The translations under genes and the position numbers were made by a program. From the NCBI GenBank assembly GCA_947652605.1, contig OX393577.1, positions 52,662,108 through 52,726,107 of the forward strand: a DNA stretch of 64,000 bases. Reading direction: 5' to 3'. Source of the stretch: Elmis aenea. Its lineage: Eukaryota; Arthropoda; Insecta; Coleoptera; Elmidae. The notes beneath the pieces were generated by a model. It was not told where the DNA came from and made no database searches. It saw only the letters and a list, made by a program, of their open reading frames with translations. Shown here piece by piece: positions 34,267 through 46,103 of this stretch (position 1 is its first letter; every line of letters begins with the position of its first letter).

Positions 34267-34726
34267 CAGGGCTCGAAACCGAAAGAAATTTTGGTTAAAG
34301 GTTAACCGAAATCGAGAACTTTATTTTTACAACAGTTTTTGTTGAAAAACCGTTTTTTTTCGTAAAAAACCGGTTTTGTGTAAAAAACCGATTTAAATTA
34401 AAAACCGGTTAAATTAACCGGTTTTTAACATTATTTAGATTAGGAATGCAAAGTATGAAAAGATATTATCTATTTATAATTTTATAATATATGTGCACTC
34501 AAGCTTTCAGTAATGACTTTCGGTAAACTAATCGCATTTAATATAGATTTTTTATTTTTGCAAAGTAATTTTAATTAAAGAAAGATGTTAAAAAAAGCGG
34601 TTTTTTATTATTTTGGTTAAAGGTTACCGTTTTTTTGCCTTTAAAAATAACGGTTTCGGTTAAAAATCACTTTTTCGGACAAAAAATAGCGGTTAACCGG
34701 TTTTTTTAAACCGGTTTCATGCCCTG
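34267..34726. mobile_element. hAT MITE, 460 bp
   Basis: Starts CAGGGCTCGAAACCG and ends CGGTTTCATGCCCTG. The 8-bp target GTTACTAT is exact on both sides (34259-34266 and 34727-34734). Subterminal parts carry AACCGGTT, AAAAACCGGTTT and GGTTAACCG units. Confidence 0.9.
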
Positions 34727-34734
34727 GTTACTAT

Positions 34735-35045
34735 ATAACAACTTCGTTTAATTAAAAAAGATTGTCACTATTATCTGAATGGTTGTACATAAAACTAATA
34801 TTAACAATTTGAATTCTTTTATTTTGTGTGCATATTTACAATAAACGTTAAAAATATTAATTTTACTCTGATTGTAAGATGTGGCATGTCTGTTGAATTT
34901 ACCCCATAGGACTTGGTAACAGGCTCAATCACAAGGTGTTTTTTAATCCTTTTCGCTTTAAATTTATTGCAAATACATAATTATGGAACATAAAAGGTAA
35001 TCCCAGTAGCATCATATGTTATTACAATATTGTACGTATTAGGTG
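34735..35045. other. No recognisable feature
   Basis: AT-rich spacer. Confidence 0.5.
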
Positions 35046-35047
35046 TA

Positions 35048-35409
35048 CAGGGTTGTTCTTAAATATTGCGAAAAAGTTCGGGAGGTAATTCCTTACCTAA
35101 AATTAAGGGGGGGCTTATATATAAACTGTTTTCATTTACCGTGTCCTTTCGGAGTTACACCCCTGTAAAAAGGAGCGGTAAAATTAGGTTTTTATTTGGA
35201 TATATGTAGGAGAATGAAATTTGGTAGAAGTTTTACACTTATTGAAAGGTTTCCCATAGTCATATTTTCAATCGTCTCCCACCTTCACAAGCGGTTGAAA
35301 AGTGAGATCTCTATTAGTTATTTTATCAGAACTTTTTATAACATTAAATATTGCAATTAAAAAAAAAATAAATAAATTTGAAAGCTTCATTTATTTAGAA
35401 ACTTTAATC
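35048..35409 (+). mobile_element. Tc1/mariner-type 5' end fragment, family shared with 57640-57994
   Basis: TA then CAGGGTTGTTCTTAAATATT at 35048. About 350 bp match the minus strand of 57994-57640, including GCGAAAAAGTTCGG, TTTCGGAGTTACA, TCTCCCACCTTCACA and TTATCAGAACTTTTT. No right end was found before the next MITE begins at 35412. Confidence 0.65.
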
Positions 35410-35411
35410 TA

Positions 35412-36161
35412 CAGCGTCATTTAAAAAGTCTGCAACAAATGGAAAGTTTTTTATTATTGATTTCTCAGATATTTTTATTCTTAATAAAAGTTGGTACATG
35501 GTCTAAAACTATTATTAAGATTTAAAAAAGTTCAATAAAAAGTCAACGGACACTAGATTTCAGCGATGTTTGAAATATTCCCAAGAGTAAAGTGCCCTTA
35601 TTTTAAAAAAATATGAAAAAGATTTGTTTAAAACCCAAAAGTCAGGCAAAATTTAAATTTTGAGTCTATTTTCAACTTTTAATTATTAAGAAATTTTAAG
35701 CACTTTGTTCTTGCGAATATTTCAAAAATCGCAAAAATTTAGTGTCCAATTACTTTTTATTAACCTTTTTTTATCTTAAAGTTAATTTTAGACCATGCAC
35801 CAACTTTTATCAAGAATAAAATTTTCTGAAAAATAAATAATAAAAAACTTTTCCATTTGTTGCAGACTTTTTGAATGTTGAAATTTCTTTAAAAAAAAAA
35901 ATGGAACTTGACGTTCAAAATTTAAATCAAGCCTTATTTTTAGATTCTAGATAAGTCTTTTTTTATAATTTTTTTTTGTATCTTCTAAAATAAGGGCACT
36001 TTAATCTTGCGAATATTTCAAAAATCGCTAAAATCTAGTGTCCGTTGACTTTTTATTTAACTTTTTTTCATCTTAATATTAGTTTTATCAAGTACAAAAT
36101 TTTTTGAGAAATCAATAATAAAAAATTTTCCCATTTGTTGCAGACTTTTCGAATGACGCTG
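35412..36161. mobile_element. Three-arm inverted-repeat MITE
   Basis: TA then CAGCGTCATTTAAAAAGTCT at 35412, with an inverse ending at 36161 before TA. The left arm is 35412-35600 and the right arm about 35990-36161. A third arm at about 35690-35880 has the same orientation as the right arm and ends with the same CCATTTGTTGCAGACTTTTT. The interior therefore holds a tandem duplicate of one arm. Confidence 0.8.
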
Positions 36162-36389
36162 TATACAGGGTGTCCTCGTTAACGACGCAAATAACATTTT
36201 CTGAGAAATCAATAATTTTTTTTTTCATTTCTTCCACTTTTTGTATGACGGTGTTTAACTTTGCCTGCAAAACCTACAGTTTTTGAGTAAAAAATAAAAT
36301 AAGTAAACATGAACCATAAATACTCAAGATAAAACGATTCATTTTGGTGGTTGCCATGGTTTGTTCATGTTATCAACAGGATTGTTACT

Positions 36390-36555
36390 GGAGATTTTTT
36401 AAAAAGAACCTCCGTGGAATGCATTTCGCCTATGATAAGTCATTGCAAGCAGCAATTAACGAGCATTTTGAAGGAAAATCGAATACAGTTTTTATAAACG
36501 GCTATAAAAATTAATTGAAAGATCTAACAAATGTGGACATGTTACAGGAAAATAA
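36390..36555 (+). pseudogene. Mariner transposase C-terminal relic
   Basis: Reads FLKRNLRGMHFAYDKSLQAA then INEHFEGKSNTVFINGYKN and a stop. This matches the mariner block LK..LRG..F.SDE.V..AV.E.FEG.....F..GI..L. It follows a CAGGGTG end at 36166 but no catalytic blocks lie between, so it is an internally deleted and decayed copy. Confidence 0.6.
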
Positions 36556-36559
36556 AATA

Positions 36560-38004
36560 AAATAATAAAATTTGAATATTTTAAAATCTTTCTATTCCAT
36601 TCCGCGAAAATAAATAACACCCCTCGTATCTGCAAACGCTACGGGCTAATTCCTGTTCTGTTATTCTTCGTTTTTGCGGCATTTGCATTTGTTGTTCTGT
36701 AGGCACTTGATTTGAGCATAAGTGAGTGTTTTGGTAATTTTTTAATAATATTTGTAAAACTAAATTTATGTAATTGAGCATCCTTAGATATTTTATGTCT
36801 TACGTAGTAAAAGTAACAATAAAGTGTATGTTGTGGGTAGCTTATAATATTCCGGGTAGTCACACTGTGCTTCAAGTGTTGTACCTACGAAGAGAAAAAA
36901 ACTAAAATCGAGTTTAAAAAACATCGGTTGAATATTTTCGATTTCATAACTAGGTCAAAGGAAAACCATCACGATAGTCGCAGAACAGGTGAAATAAATT
37001 TATAACCGTGATAGCGGGATATGAACTGAGAGAAGATATAAATTTTCCACTACGTGAAAGTAATTTATTTGCCTATCAGTAGTTTCAACACTGGTTTAGA
37101 CGTATTGATGTTCTTCTATATTAAGTGCATGTGATGAATGATTTATAGAAGAAAAGTTTTACAATGCGGATGAACTTTTGAAAGATGACAACTACCGGCC
37201 GTACTGAATATTCGCATCGTCTTACCCCTTACTTTCAAAATTAAAAAATATATATATCGGCTTAGGACAAAGCCCGAAACGGTCGATTATCTTACAATTA
37301 ATATTTTTGAACTTTTTAAAAAAAATTTGGTTTGATATATCTATGGTCAAAAATAAAGTTCATTTAAACGAATTTATTACGATGACAAGTAATAAGCTTT
37401 TAAGATTTTTAGTTTGTTGATTGTTTATCAGGGTAACCACAACAGTTGTTGTGTTGTGATACATCAATGAATTCAAAAAAAAAATGGATTATGGTTATAG
37501 CCTATATTAAAATATAAAACAAAAACGAAAAAATAAATGATTAGCATCCGATTTGGCTTAAAAAGTGGTTTGGGCAATGTTTTTACACATTTGAAATATT
37601 TTATACTACAAAGGAGTTACAGACGATTTTCAAAAATCGTATTTTCCGGTTTTTTCCTAATTTTCTCAGATACTGTTTGAGACATTTCCAATTTCTCTTG
37701 GATTACACAGGCCGACATGATTCTTGTTGTTTTGAATTTGATTGGTGTTATTTACTTATTCGGTGGCGCTGATTATGAATCTGCTTTTAACTTTTTGATG
37801 TCATATCAGGTTTTCACACAAGATAATTTTTTAATAAATTGGATCGACTACGCAAGCTGTGCCGGTACGACGCAACGTCTTATAGACCCGAGCATATTTC
37901 GAAGGAGCTACTTATTACCTCATGTCTCGGTTTCCCGGATTTGTAGCCGTTAGAAATCAGTCAAAATACAATAACAATGATTTTATTAGATACCATTCAG
38001 AAAA
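36560..38004. other. No recognisable feature
   Basis: A 78-codon frame at 37717-37953 starts MILVVLNLIGVIYLFGGADY and has a hydrophobic start but no domain I can name. Nothing else was recognised. Confidence 0.4.
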
Positions 38005-38935
38005 ATCTCGTACTTAAAATATGTAATTATTATGTAAATTATTATGCAAATAGTATTTTGTTTAAATATTTTTAAAAACCATTTATTAGGACTATATTTT
38101 TTGTTTTTTGAAGATACATTAACCTGTTTTTTCATTTTGCTCAAAAACTGGATGAGATAGCGAAAGTCTGTGTGTGCCATTGAATTCAGAGAATGTTACT
38201 TATATAAGAACAGCAATTTTAATATAAATTATACAAATAGTTTTAAATTTAAATAGTTTTACAATATTTTTGTTTGGTTGAAAACTCATTAACGTGTTTT
38301 ACCATTTTCCTGAACATCTTTATTTGATAACGAAAATCTGTATGTGCCATTGAATTCAGAGGATGTTATTTATATAAGAGCAGCAATTCCAATATAAATT
38401 ATTCAAATAGTTTTTTGTTTAAATAGTTTTAAAATTATTTTTTTTTGTTTGAAAACTCATGATCTGTTTTTCCATTTTCCTGAAAATCTTGATGTGATAG
38501 CGAAAATCTGTATGTGCCAATGAATTCAGAGGATGTTATTTATATAAGAACAGCAATTCTAATATAAATTATACAAATAGCTTTTTGTTTAAATAGTTTT
38601 ACAATTTAATGTTTTTTTTTGGAGAATCATTAATCTGTTTTTCAATTTTGTTGAAAAACTTGATGTGATAGCGAAAATGTGTGTGCGCCATTAAATTCAG
38701 AGCATGTGATTTATACAAGAACGGCAATTTAAATTGTACAAATAGTTTTTTGTTTAGTTAATTTTGAAATAATTTTTTTTTTTTAAAGATTCCTCAATCT
38801 TTTTTTTTCAATTTGCTGAAAAACTTGATGACATAACGAAAATCTGTGTACGCCATTGAATTCAGAGCATGTGATTTATATAAGGTCAGCTATTCTAATA
38901 TAAATTAGTTTTTTGTTTAGATAATTAGTAATTAT
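38005..38935. repeat. Satellite array, unit about 170 bp, five to six copies
   Basis: The marker GCCATTGAATTCAGAG recurs at 38176, 38346, 38516, 38687 and 38852, so spacings are 170, 170, 171 and 165. Each unit also contains TGATGTGATAGCGAAAATCT, TTATATAAGAACAGCAATT and a TTTTTTGTTTAAATAGTTTT run. Copies differ by scattered substitutions and small indels. The first unit (from about 38005) is more diverged. Confidence 0.9.
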
Positions 38936-39157
38936 TAATTAGCAACTTTTCCAAATTTAAACCTATACAGTAATTATTATAAAAGTGAGGTCTCTCTGAT
39001 TAAACTTGAGTTTAAAACACTCTATATGGAAGAACAGAGGTAGTTGCTACTGGGCTACTGCCCATCTAAACTTGACCACGTGATTTTCTTTTAAATCCAA
39101 AATCTGTTAAACTACCATTGTTAGGTGTTTTTGTGTATGGATTGAGAAGAAAATATT

Positions 39158-39158
39158 C

Positions 39159-39187
<29 letters not shown>
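39158..39187. repeat. ATT microsatellite
   Basis: About ten ATT units run directly up to the TA target of the MITE at 39190. Confidence 0.85.
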
Positions 39188-39189
<2 letters not shown>

Positions 39190-39936
39190 CCGGGTGATTC
39201 AGTTTGACTGTCGCACCCCTATAACTTTGTAAGTATTGAGAATAACCCCAACAACCCTTATATATTTGAAATCAGCGAGAAATTCTCTATTAAGTGATGT
39301 GTTTTTGTTACCTCTACGATGACGTATGTCAAATCTGCGATAGGCAACTGTTTTTTTTTAAAATTACATAGTATAAATTTTTTTGTTGATTCGGATAGAG
39401 AATTTAATTCGGAATCCGACCATGTACACAAAAAGTAGGCATACATAAGAAAATTTTCGAGAAAACTCAGTTCAACGTTTATTCAAATCATAGCAAACAG
39501 TCTATTTAACATAACAAAAAGCGATCAAAACTTAAAAATTATACGGTAACTATCAATGGAAATGTATTAAAAATGGATTTTTAATAAAAATAAAAACAAA
39601 TAATAAACGCCGACATAAACAATTAGATTTTAATGTATTCAAAATGGCCGCCACTGCTGATTTTTCTCGATTTTTTTTAATGTATGCCTACTTTTTGAGT
39701 ACATGGTCGGATTCAGAATTAAATTCTCTATCCGAATCAACAAAAAGATGTATACTATGTAATTTAAAAAAAAAACAGTTGCCTATCGCGGATTTGACAT
39801 ACGTCATCGTAGAGGTAACAAAAGCACATCACTTAATAGAGAATTTCTCGCTGATTTCAAATATATAAGGGTTGTTGGGGTTATTCTTAATACTTACAAA
39901 GTTATAGGGGTGCGACAGTCAAACTGAATCACCCGG
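39190..39936. mobile_element. Palindromic MITE, 747 bp, arms about 280 bp
   Basis: CCGGGTGATTCAGTTTGACT at 39190 is mirrored at 39936; TA flanks both ends. Arms run to about 39472 and from about 39655, with few mismatches. Matching frames in opposite directions (39258-39446 minus and 39644-39868 plus) encode the same peptide only because of the palindrome. It inserted at the edge of an ATT microsatellite. Confidence 0.9.
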
Positions 39937-40054
39937 TATAGAGTTAAAAGAATAGTTAAATTGGCAAAGAGGAGTTAATGTAAAAATGTGTGTACTATGT
40001 CCGGACTTTAAGAAATCTCGAACAATGTGAAAAGCTTAAATATTTTGCTTTATA

Positions 40055-40682
40055 CGGGTGTGTAAAAATTGGCGGAAGCGCTACACGTGGCGATGTTCTT
40101 CGTAAAATTCTAATTCTAAGTCGAAAATCTTAATACGAAAATGTTGTACCACGCTTGCTGTGTCTGCAAGAGGTCCTCAAAACGTTGACATTTAGTCCTT
40201 TAATAGGCGTTATTATTTAATACTTGCAAATGAAAAAGCTGCAATTTGGAATAAAAATAGATTTCGAATAGTATTTTTTCCTAGATATTGTGTTCTTCCT
40301 TTCAAAAATTGGTGTTGAAAATATGTAAATCACTGATTTTAATGACAGTGATACATATGGCAACATTGTCCTTAGCTGTCATCTCTGTTTTTCTCGTAAT
40401 TATTTCTTGTTTGTGTTTTACGATACCCAAAAGTTTGCAGCTATGTTTACGAACTGAAGGCTTTCAGTTCGAACAAAAAATGTAAATACCTAAGTAAAAA
40501 TTGCTGAAAAAAAATGTCCAAACGCAAATCAATGTATGCAATGTTGCCAATTTTTTTTTTCTTTAAATGGTTCCTGAGGCCATAGGAAGCATGGTACAAC
40601 ATTTTCGTATTAAGATTTTCGACTTAGAATTTTACGAAGAACATCGTCACGTGTAGCGCTTCCGCCAATTTATACACACCCA
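40055..40682. mobile_element. Tc1/mariner-type MITE, second copy of the 3161 family
   Basis: CGGGTGTGTAAAAATTGGCG at 40055 and its inverse ending near 40682. Compared with 3161-3784 the body is in the opposite orientation, and a tandem AATTCTAATTCTAAG occurs in the left arm. The terminal bases are slightly eroded (CAGGGTG has become CGGGTG), so it is probably older than the copy at 3161. Confidence 0.85.
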
Positions 40683-40689
40683 TAAACTA

Positions 40690-41849
40690 AAACCAATATC
40701 CTTAACAGAATTAGCCTTTGCAGATGGGCACTACCACAAAAACATAAACAAAGAATACAGGCACAGGAAATGAGTTGTATACACTTTTTTTTTACAGACA
40801 GTGAAGTTTAAAATGTTACAACCAAGTTTAGGCTGTTAAAATTAAACCACCCTGCTTAATCTTTGCGATGCGACTTTTTTATTTCTTATAAGTCCCTTAT
40901 TGGTTTATAAGGTCTTTCCATTTAGATTATCGAAGAAGAAATTTAGTTGGGTATAAAAGAAGTTGCAAAACTTTGAGTATTCGATTCTTGCCATTGTTCG
41001 GATCTGGCTTTAAAGAATTAGTAATTTTAATCTCAGGTTTTGAATTTACATAAAAATAGCCTTATTTTCATTAATATTACAGCAAGAATTTCCTTTTTAT
41101 AAATAAAAATAAGTTAATCCTTAAAATGGTTAACGTTGAAGTTTATTATTTATTTAAAACTAAAAATTGTATGGAAAATAGCGCGCTAAAGAATGTTAAC
41201 ATCAAGCTTGCTCTTTCTAGTATTGAAAATTTAATAAGGCTAAAACACAATAAAAATAGAACCTCCTGTAAACTTTAGCAAAACACGATTTCGGCATTAC
41301 AGCTTCAGACCGCGCTGTTTTCATATTGGATTGATGGAGCAACAAATACATTCTCAAGCAGAATAATTTCTTAAGAGAGAGAGATGGTAAATATGCCGCT
41401 AAACCTGTATAATAAATCTTAGGATTGATTTAAAACGTCTAAATACTTAAAGAAAACTAGAGAGTAGATTTAAGTGCGAAAGTGTGTAGAAAACTCTAGT
41501 GATCCGATGCTTTTTAATAAATTAAAAGGGAGATAACCCGTGTACTGATTTATATATAAACCAAACAAGAAGGGTTTCGTGCTTATATTAACTATGTACA
41601 GCTTGGTATTGACTATACTCGGAGGAAGAATTTGCAAGTTGATTTGGATTAAGTATTTGTGACTAAATAGTTGAATTATGTAAATATAAGTATTTATACA
41701 AGTATATTTATGTTAGTTTTTTTCATTTCATGTAAGCAGGGTGCATCACAACCATCTAATTCCTTACTAATGCATTTATTAGAAAACAAAACAAAAAAAA
41801 TAATTTTTCAGAAAGTTGTCTTCAAAAATGCACAATAAAATTATGAGTA
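40690..41849. other. No recognisable feature
   Basis: AT-rich DNA; an isolated CAGGGTGCATCAC at about 41738 may be a remnant end. Confidence 0.45.
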
Positions 41850-42546
41850 CAGGGTGAGTCAAATTCGATGTTTTATAGGATATCTTGGTTACCATATCTA
41901 ATAGTTGGCGAAAATCAGATCAGTCCCTTTTTTTTAAATAAACTAGCCCGAGTTATCAGATTTTTTATATCACTTTCCATTTTGGCACTACAGACAAAAA
42001 ATGAAATTTCATCGTTTTTGAAAATATACTACCTCTACAGGGTGAGTCATTAGTGCGGGATCGGTCGATTGTGGCTAAACGGTTTGAGATAGAAAGTTGA
42101 TTCAAACGCTATTTTACACAATTTTTTCTTTCGAACACGATAAAAATATTTTCAAATATACAGGGTGAGTCACCTCTCTGGAACTAATAGCAACTTTTAT
42201 ATTTCAAATACAACACCCCATTTTTTATTTATTATTTATGACCGCCTTTATTTTAGCTTTCCTTCAATATAAAATACTACAGGTTTTTATGCGGCGTTGT
42301 CACTAAAAACAAAATTTTAAAATTTTTTAAGATTTTAAGTTTTTATTTAAAACATTCTCCTAAAGTTAGTTTTCGATGTACAGAGTTGTTATTTGGTAAG
42401 GACATGCAGAATACATTGCTCTATTCGCTCGATACGAAAAAGTTTAAATCACGCATACAGGGTGTTCATAAATAGGTGGCAACTTCCATGATTTTCAAAA
42501 TCTCGTGACTCCATTTTTTCAAATATACACCCCTGTATGGTAACCA
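41850..42546 (+). repeat. Run of unpaired CAGGGTG element ends
   Basis: CAGGGTG preceded by TA starts at 41850, 42038, 42161 and 42458, all on the plus strand, and a fifth starts the MITE at 42547. The first three continue as GAGTCA. The segment 41850-42037 is related to 54617-54860 read on the minus strand (both include AAATTTCATCGTTTTTGAAA). No matching right ends were found for these four. Confidence 0.7.
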
Positions 42547-43144
42547 CAGGGTGGGCAAATTTCGATGTTTTCATAGAAAATCTCGGTAACTATAAGAGTT
42601 TTGGAAAAACGGATCCCCATTCCTCCATCTCTTTTTTCAAGAAAAAGTTAATGGTGTAGGTAAACTAAAATTGGTTATCGTCGTTTGTTTTCGAGTATCG
42701 CCGATAACTCGATTTTTCGAAATTTCGTTTTATGACTGTCTCACTTGTTTATGAAAATAAACAAAAATAATTTTGACGTTCTACAGGCACTTTTTTGATA
42801 AGAATGCAGTGGCGCAAACAATTTTTCAAAACAAATTGGAAATTCCAGTTGTGACATAAAGTTGTAGGAGTATTTTTTTAAATGGAACCCATAGTTGACT
42901 GTGGCATCACGAGAAAGAGGATTTTGTCCCCATTCCAATAATATATATCATGTGGGGTCGATTTACTAATTTTCCTTACATTATACTTAGCAAAAATTAG
43001 GTAATTTTTCAGATTTCATTTTGTTTTTAGTAGTAGGCTTATTTCTCTTCTCGAAAAAAGGGGGTCGAGAACGGGGGTCCGTTTTTCCATAACTCTTATA
43101 GTTACCGAGATTCCCTATGAAAACATTGAAATGTGCCCACCCTG
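42547..43144. mobile_element. Tc1/mariner-type MITE, 598 bp
   Basis: CAGGGTGGGCAAATTTCGAT at 42547 mirrors the right end at 43144 (ATTGAAATGTGCCCACCCTG). Arms exceed 80 bp, with GGTAACTATAAGAGTT and its inverse. TA follows the right end; the left flank is CA, so one side has changed. Confidence 0.8.
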
Positions 43145-43146
43145 TA

Positions 43147-44672
43147 CAGATGGTCTATAAAATACGAACAAAAGTTATATTAGTTGAAAAAAAAAAACTT
43201 TAATCTCTACTATTAAGAATTTTTTATAAATAAATTACAATGCTCATTTAGATAACATTTTAAATCTTAAAATGAGTCAACAAATAATCAGGCTTATCTC
43301 TTTTTCCTTTGTATTTTAAATTAAATAAAATTTTTAGTCAATAATATGTGCAAAAAAATTGGAGCATTACTATCACGTCTACATAAAAACTTATCAATTC
43401 TATTCTTGTAATATTTCTACCATACAACAACTAAGAAAATTTAACAGTTAAACGATTTATTAAATATTTCGTTTTGTAGTTTCACTATATATTTTTAAAA
43501 ATCAAACATGATTGATTGAACCCCACAGCAACTGTTATTTTATTTTGTTATACACTGCATCTAGTTAAAAATAATGCTGTAACAGCCAAAATCATAAGAT
43601 ATTTATGTTTCATAAATCAGTTACATTGTGTCTTATAAATTGAGCTGTAAAATCTTTCAAGCATGAGTGCTAAATCAAAATTTGGTGTTTAATTCATAAT
43701 TAAATAATTATTTTTTCGATCTTACTCAGATATCAAAATCAATCCCTTTACCACAACCATCTGACGAGTTACTTACAGACGGAAATAAAATTATTTTATT
43801 CCTTACATCGCTGTTTAAACGAGCACAAAGCAGATAACGGTTGTCTGCCTTCGATAGCCCTGCAGTTTATTGGAAAATAATTTTTTGTCGTTCTGCTATC
43901 CAAGGATTGAGTGATATTTAGAGCTATCTAGTCGAGCATCGCATGGCGTCTTAAAGAAACTGTAACTGACTTCAAGCTGGCTTTGAACAGACTCTCAAAA
44001 GAATTAAAGTAGAGATTTATTGTTATCTGCTCCACCAAATCTAAAAAACACGTTAATTTAAACAGTAAAATTGCCTTATAAATATGTATCGCATTTTCCA
44101 GGCGATCTAACTTTCATTTTCTGTTCCGCGATCATCGTGTTTACGATGGCTCACAAACATGTTTGGTTAGATTAAAAATTTGCTAGTTATATTTTTCATT
44201 TCGAACGCATATAACGAAACAAAATATTCCCTTTACGTTTCAGTGCATTTAATATTCAGAGTAATACATATTTTCGAGGAATACTTTATAATCCAACCGG
44301 TACTGCTCTTTTATAAAACGCGTGTTTCTATATGAAGAGAGTAAATAAAAACCTCAGAGGTAAAAGCATAATTTGAAAAAGGAAAGGTCGCGTGTGGGTA
44401 TTTTGTTTAATGTTTTAAATCGATCTGATGTTTGTATTTCGAGCTTTTGTTGTATTAGATAGTTTAACGGTCCAATTTTTTATAATTAAAAAGTATGTAA
44501 TAAATGAAAAACAAGTGTCTAAGGTAAATTTTACTTATATATTATTTAAATGAGTTAATTTGATACAATTATGAGTAGTTTATATAATAAACCTGCTGTC
44601 TCTCTCGGGTCATTATAACCCATTTTAAAATTCAGTCTCTTATTTTTTTTTTTTTTATTACATTTTTAGATT
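43147..44672. other. No recognisable feature
   Basis: AT-rich DNA without recognisable frames or repeats. Confidence 0.5.
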
Positions 44673-44673
44673 T

Positions 44674-46103
44674 AACACGTTATTTTAGAGGGACTATTGA
44701 TAGCATTCCCTATACCTAAGTGCAGTAGTTTTTTTTTTTAAATATTTGGACTTTTTTGAAAAATTTTCGATTTTTCGTGATGCCTAATATTAGCTACCGC
44801 CGCCATTTTTGAAGAAAAAACGCCTAAATTTAGACTGCATAGAAGAAACCTAGGAGTTCATCCTGGAATTTTTGCAATCGATGCATTACTTGTCCAAGTT
44901 TTAATTTTCTTTTAATACAACTTCAGACCACTGAAACTCGTTTTTTTTTTAAATACAGTGCCCAATTTTTTTTTTTTCATTTTCCAATGCAAAATTAAAT
45001 TCTGCAACAATCTTGTTTAATGTTTCCTATACCTATCTGCAACAATTTTAGAATTATTAAGAATTTTGGATAAAGTTGAGAGATATTGTAAAATTTTTAA
45101 ATAGTAGGCCTTGGAACAAATGCCAATATTAATAACCGTTAACCACTTTTATCGTGTTTGTCTGAAGTATCCGTGAAAATGGGAAATTAATAGTATTAAA
45201 ACACGGATATTTTGAACTTATTTTACATTCATGGACAATATCACAAAATTATTGAAAGTCCGAACGAATAGTTGTGCATTTTTAATGTAGCTTGTACAGC
45301 ATAGTATGTTAAACCCAAGTCTTACGCTGCCGATCGAATTGACTGCTGAGGATGGGCATTAAAATGTCCCAGGATGTTAACTTTATTAGTTTCATTTTGC
45401 CACACGCTTAGGTTGAATACTAGTAGATTTCACTCTTTTAAATTGCTAAAAATTTGATTCTTTTCATTGAAATTTCTGTCTGGTCATTACAGTCAAATGA
45501 GGACACCTCTCACTGAACACCTGCAAGTTCTTTCAATTATCTTGTGACATTCTTCATGAATATAAAATGAGTTCAAAAAACTCGTTTTTGAATACTCTTG
45601 ATTTCACATTTTCATAGATACTTCAGACAAACGCGATAAAAGTGGTTGACAGTTATTAATTAAACTAATAATTAAAGGTCTACTATTTAAAAATGTTACA
45701 ATATCTCTCAACTTTATCAAAAATTCTTAATTACTCGAAAATTGTTAATAGGGATTGATTGTTAATAAGGATTGATGCAGAATTTAATTATGCATTAGAA
45801 AATGAAAAAAAATAAATTGGGCATTGTATTTGAAAAAAACGAGTTTTAGTGGTCTGAAGTTCTATTAAAAAAGAATTAAAATTTGGACACCCTGTAAGTA
45901 ACGCATCGATTGCAAAAATTCTAGCATGAACTCCAAATTTTCTGCATAGTCTACATTAAAGCGCTTTTCCTTCAAAAATGGCGGCGGTAGATAATTGATG
46001 AAAATCGATGAAAATCAAAAAATTTTCAAAAAAGTCCAAACCTTTAAAAACCTACTGCACTTTATAGGGAATGCTATGAAAAGTCCCTCTAAAATAACGT
46101 GTT
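44674..46103. repeat. Large palindrome, 1.43 kb
   Basis: AACACGTTATTTTAGAGGGA at 44674 mirrors the end at 46103. Matching blocks continue inward: GCCGCCATTTTTGAAG with its inverse, CAGACCACTGAAACTCG with CGAGTTTTAGTGGTCTG, and TGTCTGAAGTATC (about 45160) with GATACTTCAGACA (about 45617). The arms are about 500 bp or more. A CAGGGTG-type end (inverse) is present in the right arm at about 45890 but not in the left. It is probably a foldback element; its target duplication is unclear. Confidence 0.8.

Noticed and set aside
37985..38935. CRISPR-like regular array
   Set aside because: The 170-bp units are directly adjacent without unique spacers, and the setting is eukaryotic. It is a satellite.
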